Below are positions 24,487-36,800 of a DNA stretch of 64,000 bases, piece by piece. The notes under the pieces were generated by a model. It was not told the origin of the DNA. It did no database searches and was given only the letters and a program-made list of their open reading frames with translations. This DNA is from Ifrita kowaldi (lineage: Eukaryota; Chordata; Aves; Passeriformes; Cinclosomatidae), in the NCBI GenBank assembly GCA_013398055.1, contig VZRS01014302.1:1-64000 (forward strand), written 5' to 3'. Position 1 is the first letter of the stretch; every line of letters starts with the position of its first letter. Both the position numbers and the translations under genes were made by a program.

Positions 24487-27400
24487 TGAAATAATTTTAT
24501 CCTGGTTCTTCCCTCTCTCCTTTCCCCGAGCAGATGTTAGAGGAGATGGAGTGGTGAATTGCTGGGCCTGGAGAGGTCTGTGCTGCTGCCAGTTGCTGGG
24601 GTTGCTTGTGCATCACCTGGTAGGACACAGCGTGTGACTAACAGCAGTCGTGGGCACCACTGGGCTGCCACAAATGCCACCCTTGCTGGTGCATGCTCTG
24701 GGGGTCCCTAACAGGCAGGGCTGACTCAGGGGGTCAGCCTGCCTGCTTTGATTGTCCTAGGGTGCAGAGAGGTGACGGCGGGGCAGCTCTTCCTCCTGCC
24801 TCTCTGCTCAGGGGTGCCCCATGGGTGTCCACCCACATCCTAGAAGTGCCAGTTAGCATCTGACCCGTCCTTGCTGTCTATACTGAGTGGTGGTGTCACT
24901 GAATGATGGCATCCCTTGTTTCCAGCTATCCCCAAGAAATGGGATGAGTTGTGTCTTTTGTGCTGTACTGAAAGAAGTGTGCTTAACATGCTTGGCTTCA
25001 TCCAGCAGCGTGTTTCCCGCAGAGTCACCAATCTGCTCCATTTTCAGCTATAAAGCTAAGTGGTCCTGCTCTTTCTAAGACCATAGGTGACCCAGCATCT
25101 GAGGGTGAGATCCTGCCTACACAGTAAGAAGAGTTAAGGATATGCAATTTGAAAGTGCTTTTGCCTCTAATTTTGTCTTCCTTGTTACCCTGCCTTTGAA
25201 TGCTTTTAAGTCATGGTGGCTTTTTTCTTAATCTATTGAAAGAAAACAATAGGCCTATTGTTAAATTTAAATGCAAGATACAATTAAAAGCTCAGATCTC
25301 TGATGTGGCCCTTTAAAAATCCCTCTGTAGATGGAAGAAGGCTTCTTTTCCATTGGGAACTCTGCATTATTTAGTAGATTTGCCTTGCAGGACAGATCGT
25401 TTCAAGGCTTTACGTTTATATAGAGGATCAAACATTTCTGTGGCCTGAATTAAAGCAAAATGATCACCAGCTCCATGAAAGTTTGTGGTTTCCTGAACAG
25501 GCTTTTTTCTTCCTTTACCTTCTTGTCCCTGAGTAGATTTTTTCTCCTAAACCCTCTTCTTTGACACGTTTTTTTCTTCCTGGAGTGCATCTTCGATCTG
25601 GTTTCCTAGTGATGTGGCTCAGCCAACTCAAAGACAATGAGAGTTTCAGTTGGCTGTTCCACTGCCTACTGTTGTGAGCACCCAGGATTCTATGTGCTGG
25701 TCTATGCCCAGGGAACTCTGGCTCCCAGAAACCAGAGAAGCTCTTTCTTTTATTCAAATAAAAAATCCTGTTAATTTCACCCTGTTCTGTTTGTAGTCTT
25801 CAGCTGCTCACTAATGTCTCTCCTTTAGAGCAAACTCTGTAAATGTAGAACTTTTTCACTTTTGTACTTTATTCTTCTTTGGCTGGTTTTGTTGCTGGCT
25901 TCTGTCTCTCCAACTAAGCAGCATGTTTCTAATACTTCTTCAGTTATCTTGAAATGATACTGACGTGAGTAGTGGTTATATTGGTCCCCAGGGAGAAGAG
26001 GTACAGCTCAAACACATTCAAAATACAAGTTATTTCTGGGGAAGCAAAGCATTATGCATTTTACATCTCTTTTAATACATAGGGCATTTTGACATACTCT
26101 GATTTGTTATGAAAGAGAATATTCATACAAACTAAAATGTTTTATTTCTGCAGTGACTGAGTCGTTATAAAAGCTGTAGTTCTTTATAGTGTACTTCTCC
26201 CCACAGTGTTTTTCAGTGAAATTCTGGCTGCCAACTGCAGTTTTTGGTGCTGGAATACTGTCTGAGCCACGACGGGCTTGGTGGCAGCCTCACACTCACA
26301 AGTTGTAAATGATGTATGAAATGCAAAATCCTCACTTGCCCCGCACATGGGGAGGAGGGAAGTGATGCTTTGCTGCTGCTGGTTCTCTGTTCTCTTAGCT
26401 GAAACTCCTCAGCGAAGAATCATTAAAAAATAAATACAACAATAAAGAAAATGAAAAGACAGCTGGAAGACATTGCAAAACTGCAGAACAAACAACCAGG
26501 AGAGCCAGTTAAGGCCACCTACCACTGCTTGTAGCTGGCTACATGAAATGACTGCCAGGCACACTCCCTTCTTCTCTGACTTGATTCTTTTTATTTTCCT
26601 GAGGAACTGTGCTTCATATCACTCATAGCACCTGGTTGAATACATCTACTTATCTTTTCTTTTAATTAAGAAATAATGTCAGTAGGATGAAAATAAAACT
26701 TGACAGGATGAAGATCTCCTACTGTATTATAAAAACATTGTGAAGGTGAAACTGAGATATTTATTTTTGAAAGCAAGAAATCGTCTTCTAGTGGCAAGAT
26801 CCTATTACTGGGAGCTTGTTGTTGTTATATTAATGAATGAGAAATGTGTACAATGAAGTGAACAACGGGAGATTTGACCAGACAACCAGAAACTAAGCTC
26901 CTCACACAGGCAATGGTGCAACTGAGGCTAGTGGTTGACTGCTATTTTTGGACACCTGTCCTAGCTGACACAGAGAGTATTTTGTTCTACATTAACTGGC
27001 CTGAAGAATTGCCAGAGACCGCTGGTAAAGTGATAGGGTTGTCAGGTCCTTGTTGCTCTTAGCTGCTATTGACTACAGTGGTGCTGATGATGGTTAAGAA
27101 GGCAGCATGGCCAACTCTTAAGGCCCTAAATTTGAACCTAGGGATGTATATCAGGCATATGGACTTCCTTGGTATTGCCTGTAGAAGGCTGATGTCTCAG
27201 CAGTGGGAACCAATATGAGATGTAGAGAAGAATAATTATTTCCTTAACTTTGCATTCCAGACTATTTACTGAATTATTGCAGGGCAGTGTTGTGGTCCAC
27301 TCGAGAGAACCCTTTGCACTCTCCTCAAAGCCTCTTCAATATCCTTGGACAAATTAGCGTGGACTGTCTTTCTTTAACTTTAGAGGACAGCTGAAAAAAA

Positions 27401-27869
27401 CCATCTCCACTTCTACAATGTAGCTGACTATCAGAAAATTTGACCATGGAGATGTTTGAGGGTTTGGGTTGTCCTTTTTCCTTGTGTGGTTTTCCACCAG
27501 CATGCCCACCCTCAGGAGTGTGGCTGCAGTGGTGGGCTTTGGGGGGCAGGTGGGGAGGGAGCAGGAGATCTTCCACACCTTTCTCACCCATCTAAGCTGA
27601 AGTGCTGCCCAAAACTTTGCCAGAGCTGGGCAGACAGCCAGCGGGGTGTAAAGACAGGCAGTGATGAGAGCAGCTGGGTAGGGAACCATACGTTCTTGCT
27701 CCCAGGAATATGTCTGTATTTCTAATTTAAATCACTCTCAGATACAATGAAGAATAAAGCATTTTGATCAGAGTTAGCGATGACCTATTTAACATTTAAA
27801 CTGGTTGGCACTTATTTGAGCTCGTTTATGAGTCCCTAATGAGTTTAATGAGTTCTCTTGGATATCGGC
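24487..27869. other. Unannotated DNA (3.4 kb)
   Basis: 24530-24840 is a GC-richer patch (many CTGCTG and GGGGT words, few CpG). The rest is ordinary. No frame shows a known domain and no repeat family was recognised. Confidence 0.45.
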
Positions 27870-28112
27870 ATTTACTACTAGTATAGCTTTATGGTCCTGG
27901 ATTCAGGAGACGTGAGTGGCTAATTTTGTGACCTTGGGCAATACACTGAATGTAGTGGTGCCTCAGTTTCCCATAAAGATGATGATTGCAGGATGCCTTT
28001 CATGTTTGCTTGCACTGTGAACTATATGGGATGATCATTTTAGTACATTTAGTTTGTGTAATACCCTGTGCCCCTGGCTTTCTGTAGGGCCTCTAAATGA
28101 TGCTATTTTAAA
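27870..28112 (+). repeat. Ancient MIR/CORE-SINE-type element
   Basis: This is the clearest ancient SINE in the window. It contains, in order, ACTAGTATAGCTTTATGG (ancestral 'actagtgtagtggtta' tRNA-related part), GATTCAGGAGACGTGAG ('gagtcaggagacctggg'), GTGACCTTGGGCAATACACT, GTGCCTCAGTTTCCCATAAA, CACTGTGAACTATATGGGAT ('cactgtgaactctttggggc'), TTTGTGTAATACCCTG and a GGCCTCTAAATGATGCTATT 3' block. Order and spacing match the amniote MIR-type consensus end to end, so it is near full length (about 240 bp). Such copies predate birds and are inactive; near-full-length survival is uncommon in bird genomes. Confidence 0.75.
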
Positions 28113-29250
28113 AATGAAAGATGATGGTTAGGAGATGCAGCATAGCATGACAGGAGCACATAGATATATGTAAGAACTTGTCTTAAAGAAGGCAGAAAAA
28201 TAGCAGTGTCTGTTAGTCAAAGTGATGCAGTCCCAGGGCACCACAGCAATTATTTCGTTTGTATTACTTTCTGCCCATGTGAGAACCCATACCCACTTTC
28301 CAGATTTTCAAACAGATAAGCAATTTTTTAATTGATGCTTAGCCTGAATATATCTAATGTCAGCCAACTGTTGTTAATAGGAGCTATTATAACATAAAAG
28401 TGCTGATATTTTAAATGCAGTTGGTCAATCCCAGCAGGACTATACATTCAGGCCTCTTCTATAAGGTTGTATTAGTCATTTGACACTGGTGCTGAATTTA
28501 TGTTTTCAGATCCATGCCAGCTATTGAAACTTGACAACTAATTCTGGATAAAACTGATTGGAATTGATAAACCCTCTTTTATTTTGGGGCGAAAATTGAA
28601 AGTAGCAGCTAGTCCAAATAGAATCTCTTATCTAGTATGGCACGATGGCATTTAATGAAAAACATTCAAGAAAATCTACTCTTGGATTGCCCTGAAGATA
28701 GAGAGTTGCAGAGTTGGATGCAATTCAAATCAGTAGTTCTTTATTTTGCGTAACTTTGGGGCATACCGAGACGTTTCATCAGTGCCTGATGTCATTAACT
28801 CCGGCGGCCAACACCTAAATGTGTTATTCCTCACGTGTATGAAACATTATATTATTAGAGGAATGCTTCGAAGATAAGAAAATATGTTTGTTTGTTTCAT
28901 ATTCTTTGCATATGCTAATAATGACACCTTAAGTTATTAGAACTAAAACGTGTTTTAAATCTGAATGTTGTTTTCCCCTTTATAAAAAACATTACCTTGG
29001 GCTTGCAGTATTACAGAGGCTTTGACATTGGCAATTTGTTTATTTTTAAACACTGACTGTAGCTCAGCTCCTTATTTTTTTTCATGTAAACCCCCAAACA
29101 AGCTGAAATGCTGTTCAGAGGTGGTGTACATGGTCATGCATGCTCCTGCTACTGCAGCTCTTCTTGTTGCCCAGAAACTGCATTACCACTGGGTTGTGGG
29201 CACACTAAGAAGCTGTTGTGAAAATTAGTCAGAGCCTGACACTGTGACAA
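28113..29250. other. Unannotated AT-rich DNA
   Basis: No gene recognised. 28300-28860 is low in repeats and has conserved-element-like composition (TAAT, ATTGAT and TTTATG words, plus CCGGCGGCC at about 28800), but conservation is untested. Confidence 0.45.
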
Positions 29251-29365
29251 CACGTCCGGATGGACGCGGCACCGAGTTTGGCCTGTGCCTTGCTGCCTTG
29301 TCATACAGGCAGAGCTGCTGCCGGCGCGTCTGTCCCGCCTGTGTGGATGGTTCCTCGGGAGCGTG
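29251..29365. other. Small CpG cluster
   Basis: About eleven CpG dinucleotides fall within about 110 bp (for example GTCCGGATGGACGCGGCACC and CCGGCGCGTCTGTCCCGCC), in a region otherwise almost free of CpG. It is too short for a standard CpG island. It could be a small unmethylated regulatory element, a young insertion or the remnant of a GC-rich repeat. A 65-codon plus frame (29244-29441) crosses it with no recognisable product. Confidence 0.6.
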
Positions 29366-32010
29366 GGAGGACTGGAGGTCAGAAGCCAACCTGAGCTCTG
29401 TTGGCAGTTTTAAAAATAGGATGGATATCAGCAAGGCTTGACAGTGTCACCTTCAGCCCCTTCACGACTGTGTGGCACTGTGGTATGGGAGATGCTGTGG
29501 GACTGTGTTGTGTTTTCCAAGCAGCCCTTCCATTTCAAGGACAGTGTGCCCAGCTTTGAGGAACAGGCTTTTACAGGCTTGGCTTTTCTTTTGTTTGGAC
29601 TTTCCACTGTAATTTCCATCCTTCTTCAGTGATGCCACCTGTTATGGTATATTTGAGGCATTATTTCTTATTCTTGTAAATACAGATAATTTAGGGATTG
29701 CCCTGGGTGCTGTCGTGGGGTGAACACTCAGTGGACTAACTTCCCACTAGTCGTGAATCTGCTCTCCCAGCCATGTCTGTGTTGTTCTGGTAGCAGCAAA
29801 CTTAAACAAAAGTTATTTTAATTTGCACATAAAAAACTAAGCTATGGAGAGAAACTAAGCTTTTATGAGGTAATAAAGCACAGAGGCAGCCTCATGCATA
29901 GTGCTTTCAAGCAGGGTGTCTCTGAAGGCATCTCAGCAGGGATAGAGAGAACCACAGCAAGGTTTAAATGTGGAGGCAGCAAGTAGGAAACAACAGGAGT
30001 AGGAATGCAGGTGGGATTTAGGGAGGCTGAGTTTAAGTTTAGGAGGGTGACTCAGCTTCTGGGATGGCCTTTGGATAGGGTAATCACCTGGGGCTGAGCA
30101 GCATGTCTCATATTCCAGCCTGCCTCATCCATCCCAATTTGAGACCTCCCTCACTCACAGTGACATTTTGGCCACTGTCCTGTTTTCCCAAAGCTTGGCA
30201 GTGGAGGTGCTTCTCTCAGGAACTGCAGGCAAGCTGCCAAGTCTCTCCAATGTAGTCCCCACCCTCTCTTTTGCTTACCAGAGTGCAAGGGAGAAAAGTT
30301 TGACAAATTGTTGTCCACCTAAAGGTTCCCAAGTTCTTTTACTCACTTCTATTTTTAGACTGATTCCCTTTGCTTCTTTTTTCCATTGTGCTACATTTTG
30401 CCAGATTTCTGCCCAGAGGAAATTTTTATAGCTCAATTTTAAAGCCCTTGCAATTGAGGATTTATCCTGGGAATGACACAATCCAACTGGAGTAGCACAA
30501 ATGGCACAGCTCTGAAATAAAAGGTTATCAGGACTGTAATTTATTTGTTTAGGCCACTCAGAGTACAAAAATGCCACTTATTTCTTCAGCTCCCTGAGTG
30601 GGTTGCAGTATGGTAGCTGCTTTCAGACTGTCTTGCTTTGCTTTCTCCTTCAGTCATTTTCTCTACAGCAGCATTTTTCAGGAAGCACAATTAAAAAAGC
30701 TGTTTCCCGATATGCCCTCCTCCTGCTGCCATCCCTTACCCCTCAAAATCCCAGCTCAGGCACAGGTCGTTTCCTCATGTCTCATCCAGGTGGTTTGGGG
30801 GTGACAAAAGGTAATGAACTCTCTTCATGGTCTCGTTATGTGGCAAAAGAACGAAATAGTGAAGTGGCAAGCTTAATCTCCAGCAGTTAGGGTGAAAAAG
30901 AGAGGAAGGATGTGAAACCCACTTAAAATATGTTCCCCTCTTCTAATATGCATTTTGAATTTATAGAGAATTGACTTGTGCTATTTGTTCAAAGCCAGAA
31001 AATGCATGTGGTCTGCAGTTGAACTTATCACACTGTGCCAGGCAGTTTTCAGGAGTGATGGATACTGTTTTTCACGAGTCCTTTCTCCTGAGCCAATTCA
31101 AGGCCAGCCACAATAAAGCTGGTACTGGTCATTAGCAGTGCCCCCCTGCAAAAGCTGTTCATTTAGGAGCTTGCAGGTTGAGGTAAGCAGTGTTTTTGGG
31201 ATCCTTCCTTGCTGGCAGCTCAATGGAGTTTGCCACAGAAGAAGATAGCAGGCCCCTGGGCAGTAAAACAGAGCAAGGAGGGATAAGGCTTTCACTGGCA
31301 GACAACTGAGGAGCTGTAGGGAGTGACAAAGAGTAGTGATATTTCCTTGTTAAGCATAAGGAAGTTGTGGTGTACTCCAGGTAGAGCCATATAACAGAGA
31401 GAGATAACCCAGCTCCTCAGTGCACATGGCACGTGCTGGTGCCATGAGGGACTTCTGAGGAATACCTCCTTTCCTTCCAGCAGTGGGGATTGGAAGGGAC
31501 TTTGGAGGACAAGGAATACAGTGTTTGCCTTGAACAAGGAGCATGGTAATTAATATGCCACTTTTTGACAAATGGTTATTTTGAAGAACTGGAAACAAGT
31601 GAGTCAGGGGCCTTTCACCTCTGCCAGTGAGTGTTGGCAGCTGGGCAACCACCCAAAACAAAATCTTCATCTTCTGCGTACAGCTGTCAGCCCATGCTAC
31701 AGCTAGCTGAAGGCAGAAGATCTAGATCCCCCCAGCATTCCTCTTTTTATCTAAAAAATAGTGAAGCCATTTTAGATGATGTGTGTCACTCTGGCCTTCT
31801 ATTTTGATCTTCCTGGATCAGGCTGGAAGAGTTGAGGGGGACTGTCACAGACCAGGCAGCTCTGGTTGAGCCTGGCAATCTAGGCTCTCGTGTTGAGCAC
31901 CATATGCAGACACATGATGGATATCTCTTTCCCCTGAAATAGACCTATTTTGTGTGATGTCTAATGTTTTTAAAATCTTTCTGCATAGTCTCCTGGCATT
32001 TTTCTTTCCT
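29366..32010. other. Unannotated DNA (2.6 kb)
   Basis: No gene or repeat family recognised. Paired frames on both strands at 30168-30890 and 31098-31670 look like chance frames. Confidence 0.5.
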
Positions 32011-32113
32011 CTGATGTAAATTTGTAACCAAGGGCTTAGTCCTGATGTAAATTTGTAACCAAGGACTTAGTCCAGTGTATCAAATATAGAAGTCCAGTGC
32101 ATCAAGGATAGAA
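32011..32113 (+). repeat. Two adjacent tandem duplications
   Basis: A 31-bp unit starting CTGATGTAAATTTGTAACCA occurs at 32011-32041 and 32042-32072 with one difference (GGGC versus GGAC). It is followed at once by a second imperfect duplication of about 22 bp, CAGTGTATCAAATATAGAAG at 32073 and CAGTGCATCAAGGATAGAAA at 32095. Two nested slippage events at one spot suggest a locally unstable sequence. Confidence 0.93.
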
Positions 32114-33098
32114 ACAGATAAACTTTCTTTTCTGTTTATCTGTTGTTCTGTAAAACACTAAAGAATAGACCAAATCAGAACCTTCCACTGAAATGTGCCT
32201 TATCCCACAAGTAGCCCCCTGCTCATCCCCCTGCCCACTGCATGACCCATTAGGAGGGAAGGTATCAAGATCTGTTTCAGCATGGCTGTAGGCAGCCACC
32301 ACCACGCCTGCACAGGCTGCTTGTTTGCTGTGTCAGGTGAAGCAGTGCTCCTTGCAGGCTGTTGCACCAGTGTCAGGCTCTTTCCACATGAACAGGTACC
32401 ACTACCATCATTGGGTAGGTCCCAGCCGTGCATGGAGGAGCCAGAATATCAGAGGAAGACGTGCTCTGGGTGTCCCAGCAGGAATTTCCTGCTTTCTCAG
32501 CAGCTCACAAGTGAAGAGTTCACAGCCACTGTGGTTAGACAGGCAGGCCCAGTAGCCAGCTTTGCAAGAGGTTTGGAAAATACTGTGTTTATCAGTCTAA
32601 GAGTTTGGCCCTTATTACCACTGGTCTCATTACCTTAGCAAGAAGTAGAGTATGAGTGGAGACACAGCAAATATAAATAATAAAAGGGCTCTTCAGCTAC
32701 CCTGCATTTTTAAATAGTAATAGTGGCTGAAGTCTGTGAGAATATGATAAGTATCAAACACTTATTTTTCCAACAGAATGACAGATGTGTCTGGTTAAAA
32801 AAGGGTAACTGTGTAATGTGGAGTACAATAATATTTCAGTAGTCTCCCATTTCTTTTTAAAGAAAAGTACAAACCGTAATGCATGCAAGCTCGTATACAG
32901 TGGGAAAATGACTTTCTCAAAACATATGCTAGTTCCTAAGAAGTGTCTGTAGAAATACTTGAGCAACTAGAAAACCAATGTAAAATCTTGAGCTGGTTGT
33001 TTTGATAAGCATGTCAGTCATTTTATATTGCTCCAAATTGTGAAGAGTTTGAGATTTTTCACTACTTTTAGGATGCTGTACAGATTACAGAACTGTAG
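32114..33098. other. Unannotated DNA
   Basis: No gene or repeat recognised. 32650-33080 is AT-rich. Confidence 0.5.
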
Positions 33099-33162
33099 CC
33101 CATAGAACACCATGTTGAAAGGGCGCTCAAAGATCTTCTGGTCCAACCTGTCTTGGCAAAGA
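33099..33162 (-). mobile_element. Decayed CR1 3' tail, reverse strand
   Basis: CATAGAACACCATGTTGAAA, AGATCTTCTGGTCCAACCTG and CTTGGCAAAG follow the order of the reverse complement of a CR1 3' UTR ('catagaatca..ggttggaa..', 'agatcatctggtccaacc..', 'ctgccaa'). Only about 65 bp can be recognised; the rest is decayed or truncated. Confidence 0.6.
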
Positions 33163-33837
33163 CACAGATAATAATGTAATAATGTCTAGACAAGATAATA
33201 ATATAATTTGAAAATAAGTACTAAAGATAAAAATGCTGTCGTTGTTTCTGCCACTGGAATAGCTGATCCGTAGGCATCCCAGTGCTGGACTGTGTCTGCT
33301 GGCTGGGCAGGAGGGTTTCTAAGGCTCCAAATGTGTGTATTGCATACTCTGGAAGGGAGATAGAGGCACTGCAGTAGAAGGCAGCAGAGATTCTCACAGT
33401 AAAGCAGTGCTGTCTGCTGTCATAGGGGAGGGCTATAAATGTGACGTCCTGCATCTGCCTGCTAAAGATTCCTGTACTGTCTCTTCTGATCTGCAAATTA
33501 CGCATGCGTTTCTGTCTCTTCCCCTCAAACTTGCATTTTTATACAGATAGCACACAACGAAAGTTTTGAATTTTGCTGCTATGGATCCAGCTAGGTTTTG
33601 CTTCTGTACATTTTTTTCCTGTGGAGTAAGGGAGCAGGGTTTGCCTAGTTTTGTGTATCATTTCTTGGATAGAGTTATGGGCACGGGGGCCTATACAGGT
33701 GGCCTCCACATGCTCCGAAACCATTTGCTTGGGACTTCTGACATCCGTAGCAGTGGCTGTAGAGATTTGTATGTCCAAGGCACCTGGGCGAATTCCTCCT
33801 TCTTCACCTGGAAATAAACTTTCAGGTGGAGAAAGAG
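33163..33837. other. Unannotated DNA
   Basis: No gene recognised. The first 80 bases are rich in ATAAT words. Overlapping frames of 60-94 codons on both strands have no known product. Confidence 0.5.
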
Positions 33838-33879
33838 GTCATGCCTGGGGAAGCTGGGACATGCTTCCCCAGGCATGAC
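33838..33879. repeat. Perfect 17-bp inverted repeat (hairpin)
   Basis: GTCATGCCTGGGGAAGC (33838-33854) is followed after the 8-nt spacer TGGGACAT by its exact reverse complement GCTTCCCCAGGCATGAC (33863-33879). A perfect GC-rich stem of this length in unique DNA is unlikely by chance. It is not the terminal repeat of any transposon I recognise, because the arms are only 8 nt apart and the flanks show no clear duplication. A template-switch (quasi-palindrome) mutation is the simplest origin. Confidence 0.95.
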
Positions 33880-36800
33880 AGCTCTAGATGAAGGTTAAGT
33901 TGTGGATTTGAAAAAAAGATCCCAATACTTGCAGGAGTGCTGCTTAAATCCCTACTGCATAAAACCCTATCCATGTGCTTTTTGTAGGTAGGGGGCTGTA
34001 TGTATGTGTAGGCTTCTATAGTATGCCTCTGCATTTGCTTTCTATCAGCCGAATCCAGCCCATTTTTGCTGTTATTCTGGTTTTGAAATATTTTCCTAAG
34101 GTACTTAAAATGTAAAAGAGCATATTGATTTTTAAAGCATTATATTGTTATTTTTCTGTTTTATTAAAAAACAAAACCAGCACCAGCTTAACATATTTCA
34201 CAGCTTGTGTCCTGGGCTTGAAAGCTCTGCAGATACAAATATGATCACAAAGAAGAGAAAAAAAAGTATTGAAATGTAAAGCATCTGTATTACTAGATGA
34301 GTGGAAAATTAGCACGGTAACTGTTTCACTGCTATCTCGGCCAGTATATATATATATCACTCTCTGATTGAAGATGAAATAAAGTTCTCTCATCTTGTTT
34401 GTGTTGCTGATTTGTTGGATATTTATCGATTTACGGATCATAGCATACAATTTTTTTCCCATCTCCAGTAAGAATATTCTGTATCTGTCATGCTTTCTAT
34501 GAGTAACTGATTTTCTGTGATCTGTAAAACTGGTTTGTACCAATGGTCGCTAGTCATCAGCATTTCCAAGGGCTTTCTTGAAACACATTAATTCTGCTGG
34601 GAATCAGTGAATTACAGCTGAACACTAGTATTGTACCATCAGATTTTCTGTAAAACATGCAGGAATAGATTTAGATGCAGGTATGTTTCTATTGAATACA
34701 TAAACATCTTTTATATCTGTTGTGTGGCTTTAATATACTTCCTGCAAAAATCAAAATACCAGATCTTTTGGGAAAAAAATAAGGTATTCTTCATCCTGTT
34801 TAGCCCTTGTGCTGTTGAGAGCAGTAACATCACTGGGGTAATTTTCACCTTCTGTTAGGAGCTTGAACAGTTCTTGATGGTCCTACTTTATTGAAGAGGG
34901 CTTAGGATCAAAGTAGTATCTGGCAACTTAATCTGTCCAGACAACAGAGTTTTGACACAGCAGAGCTTTAGGATGTGACTGCAGCCTCACTACTTGGTTT
35001 GCCCATCCCTTTGTATGCAAAAAGAAGCAACAACAAATATGCCCCTTTCTATGTTGTTTCTGATTTTCTTTTGATTGGGGTAGTTTCTCTGCTTGGCCTG
35101 AGACTAAGGTCTTCAGGCTGTCTGAATTTTGCTTGAGCCCTTACCTTAGGAGCTGTTGGCAGGAGAGGCATAGAGTAGAGCATCATTCTTATTTCATGTA
35201 CTTAATATGCTGAGGAACAGAGGTAGTTGCAGCTATTTATTACCTGAGAAATCTCGTTACGCAGGAAATATCCCTGAGGTTGAGGTCTGCTGTCTTTAAG
35301 CCTCTTTATGCCACAAGAGCAATAGAAAAGGCCTTAGGGCACCAGAGAAAATTTGATCCACTCTGTTTAGAAGCATTGCTGTATGGCATCTTAGTAGCTA
35401 TCGATAAAGTCTCTGCCAAAGACTACTAAAACTCTTTTATCAATGATGCTGTTGAGAGCTCAATTAAGTATTGCACCGATCTGTTTCAGTTTATCTTCAA
35501 ACAATGCTAAATCTGTGGAAAAGATGCTGACACTTACTGTGGTGTAATTTGTAACTAAAATTTTGATGATTTTTATGACCTGAAAAGACTATGGTTTTTA
35601 ATTTAGCTGAAGAAGACACCTATGGCTACGAGTGCGGGGTGTTCATCCTAAATGACTTTTCTGTAATAGGTTTTCTAATAGTGAGTGCAGAAATACAGCT
35701 CTCTTGTAGATACTTACAAGATGCAGTAAACCAGCAAACTGAAATTAACGCCAGGTTCCAGCTTCTGCATTCATATGACTGCGGTTCCACATGTCTCTGA
35801 AACTCTTCTAATAACAGCCAATTTTTTCTCTAAACAAGTGAGTGAGAAGCACTATTAGCAAATGCTTTCTCATAACAGCATTCTATTGGAATTTTTCATT
35901 TTGTACAATGGAGAGAAATAAATTAAACCATTCATTTCTTCTTTGGAGTGTTTCAGATCTGGCTAGAGTATTTGCTTTTTTGTTGTTTAAAAGATAGTGT
36001 ACTGACGGATTAATAGCGAGACATATGGATTCCTAAGCCTCTCAGAGCTCAAAACTTCCTTTTCCCCATCCCTGAGCACATAAAAGACCTAATCCTGGCA
36101 GGTGCTGAGCTTGATACCCCACAGTAGGAGGTTGTCCTGTGTCTTTACAAGGTGTTAGCTGATTAGACAAAGAAGTGGTCTAAAGGTGGTTTGGGTTTTT
36201 TTTCTGGATTTTTGTCTTATTCTGGTGAGTTATGAAAAAGCTTCCTACTGTGTTTTGTTGAATGATTTTGAGGAGGAGTGTGGCCCAAAAGAGGGGAGGG
36301 TGTGCTGCTCCCGAAGGAGGGGAAGAAGGTGCAATGGAGAGACACAAAGGGACATTGATAGAGAACGTGGGCTAGCCAAGGCAGCAGGAGGATGTACCAG
36401 CAATCAGGACATCAACACGCAGGCAGGGTCAAAACTGCACAGCTTCTGAAGTGAAGATGAATTGCTTGAACTTAATGCAGAGAGGAGATCTCAGTAAGAG
36501 AGGAGTGTCAAGGATATTAGAAATGGTTTTTGTTTTGTTCCTGTAGGTGACTTAACTTCTTATCCCTTTTTCATTATTTCAGGTAATTGGCTATCAAATG
36601 ATTTCCTCAATTTTAGGACAGACTAATTTGTTGTGACAGCTATGAGGTCTGTGTGATTCACCTCCTCCATTTTAAGACTTTGGACATGTTCACATACTTC
36701 AGTTTCGTATTTGCTCATAACTGACTTTGTTTCACATCTCTGGTCCATCTGCTCCTTTCTGGTATCTGTTTGCCCATCAGTTCTTTCCTTGGAGGTTCCT

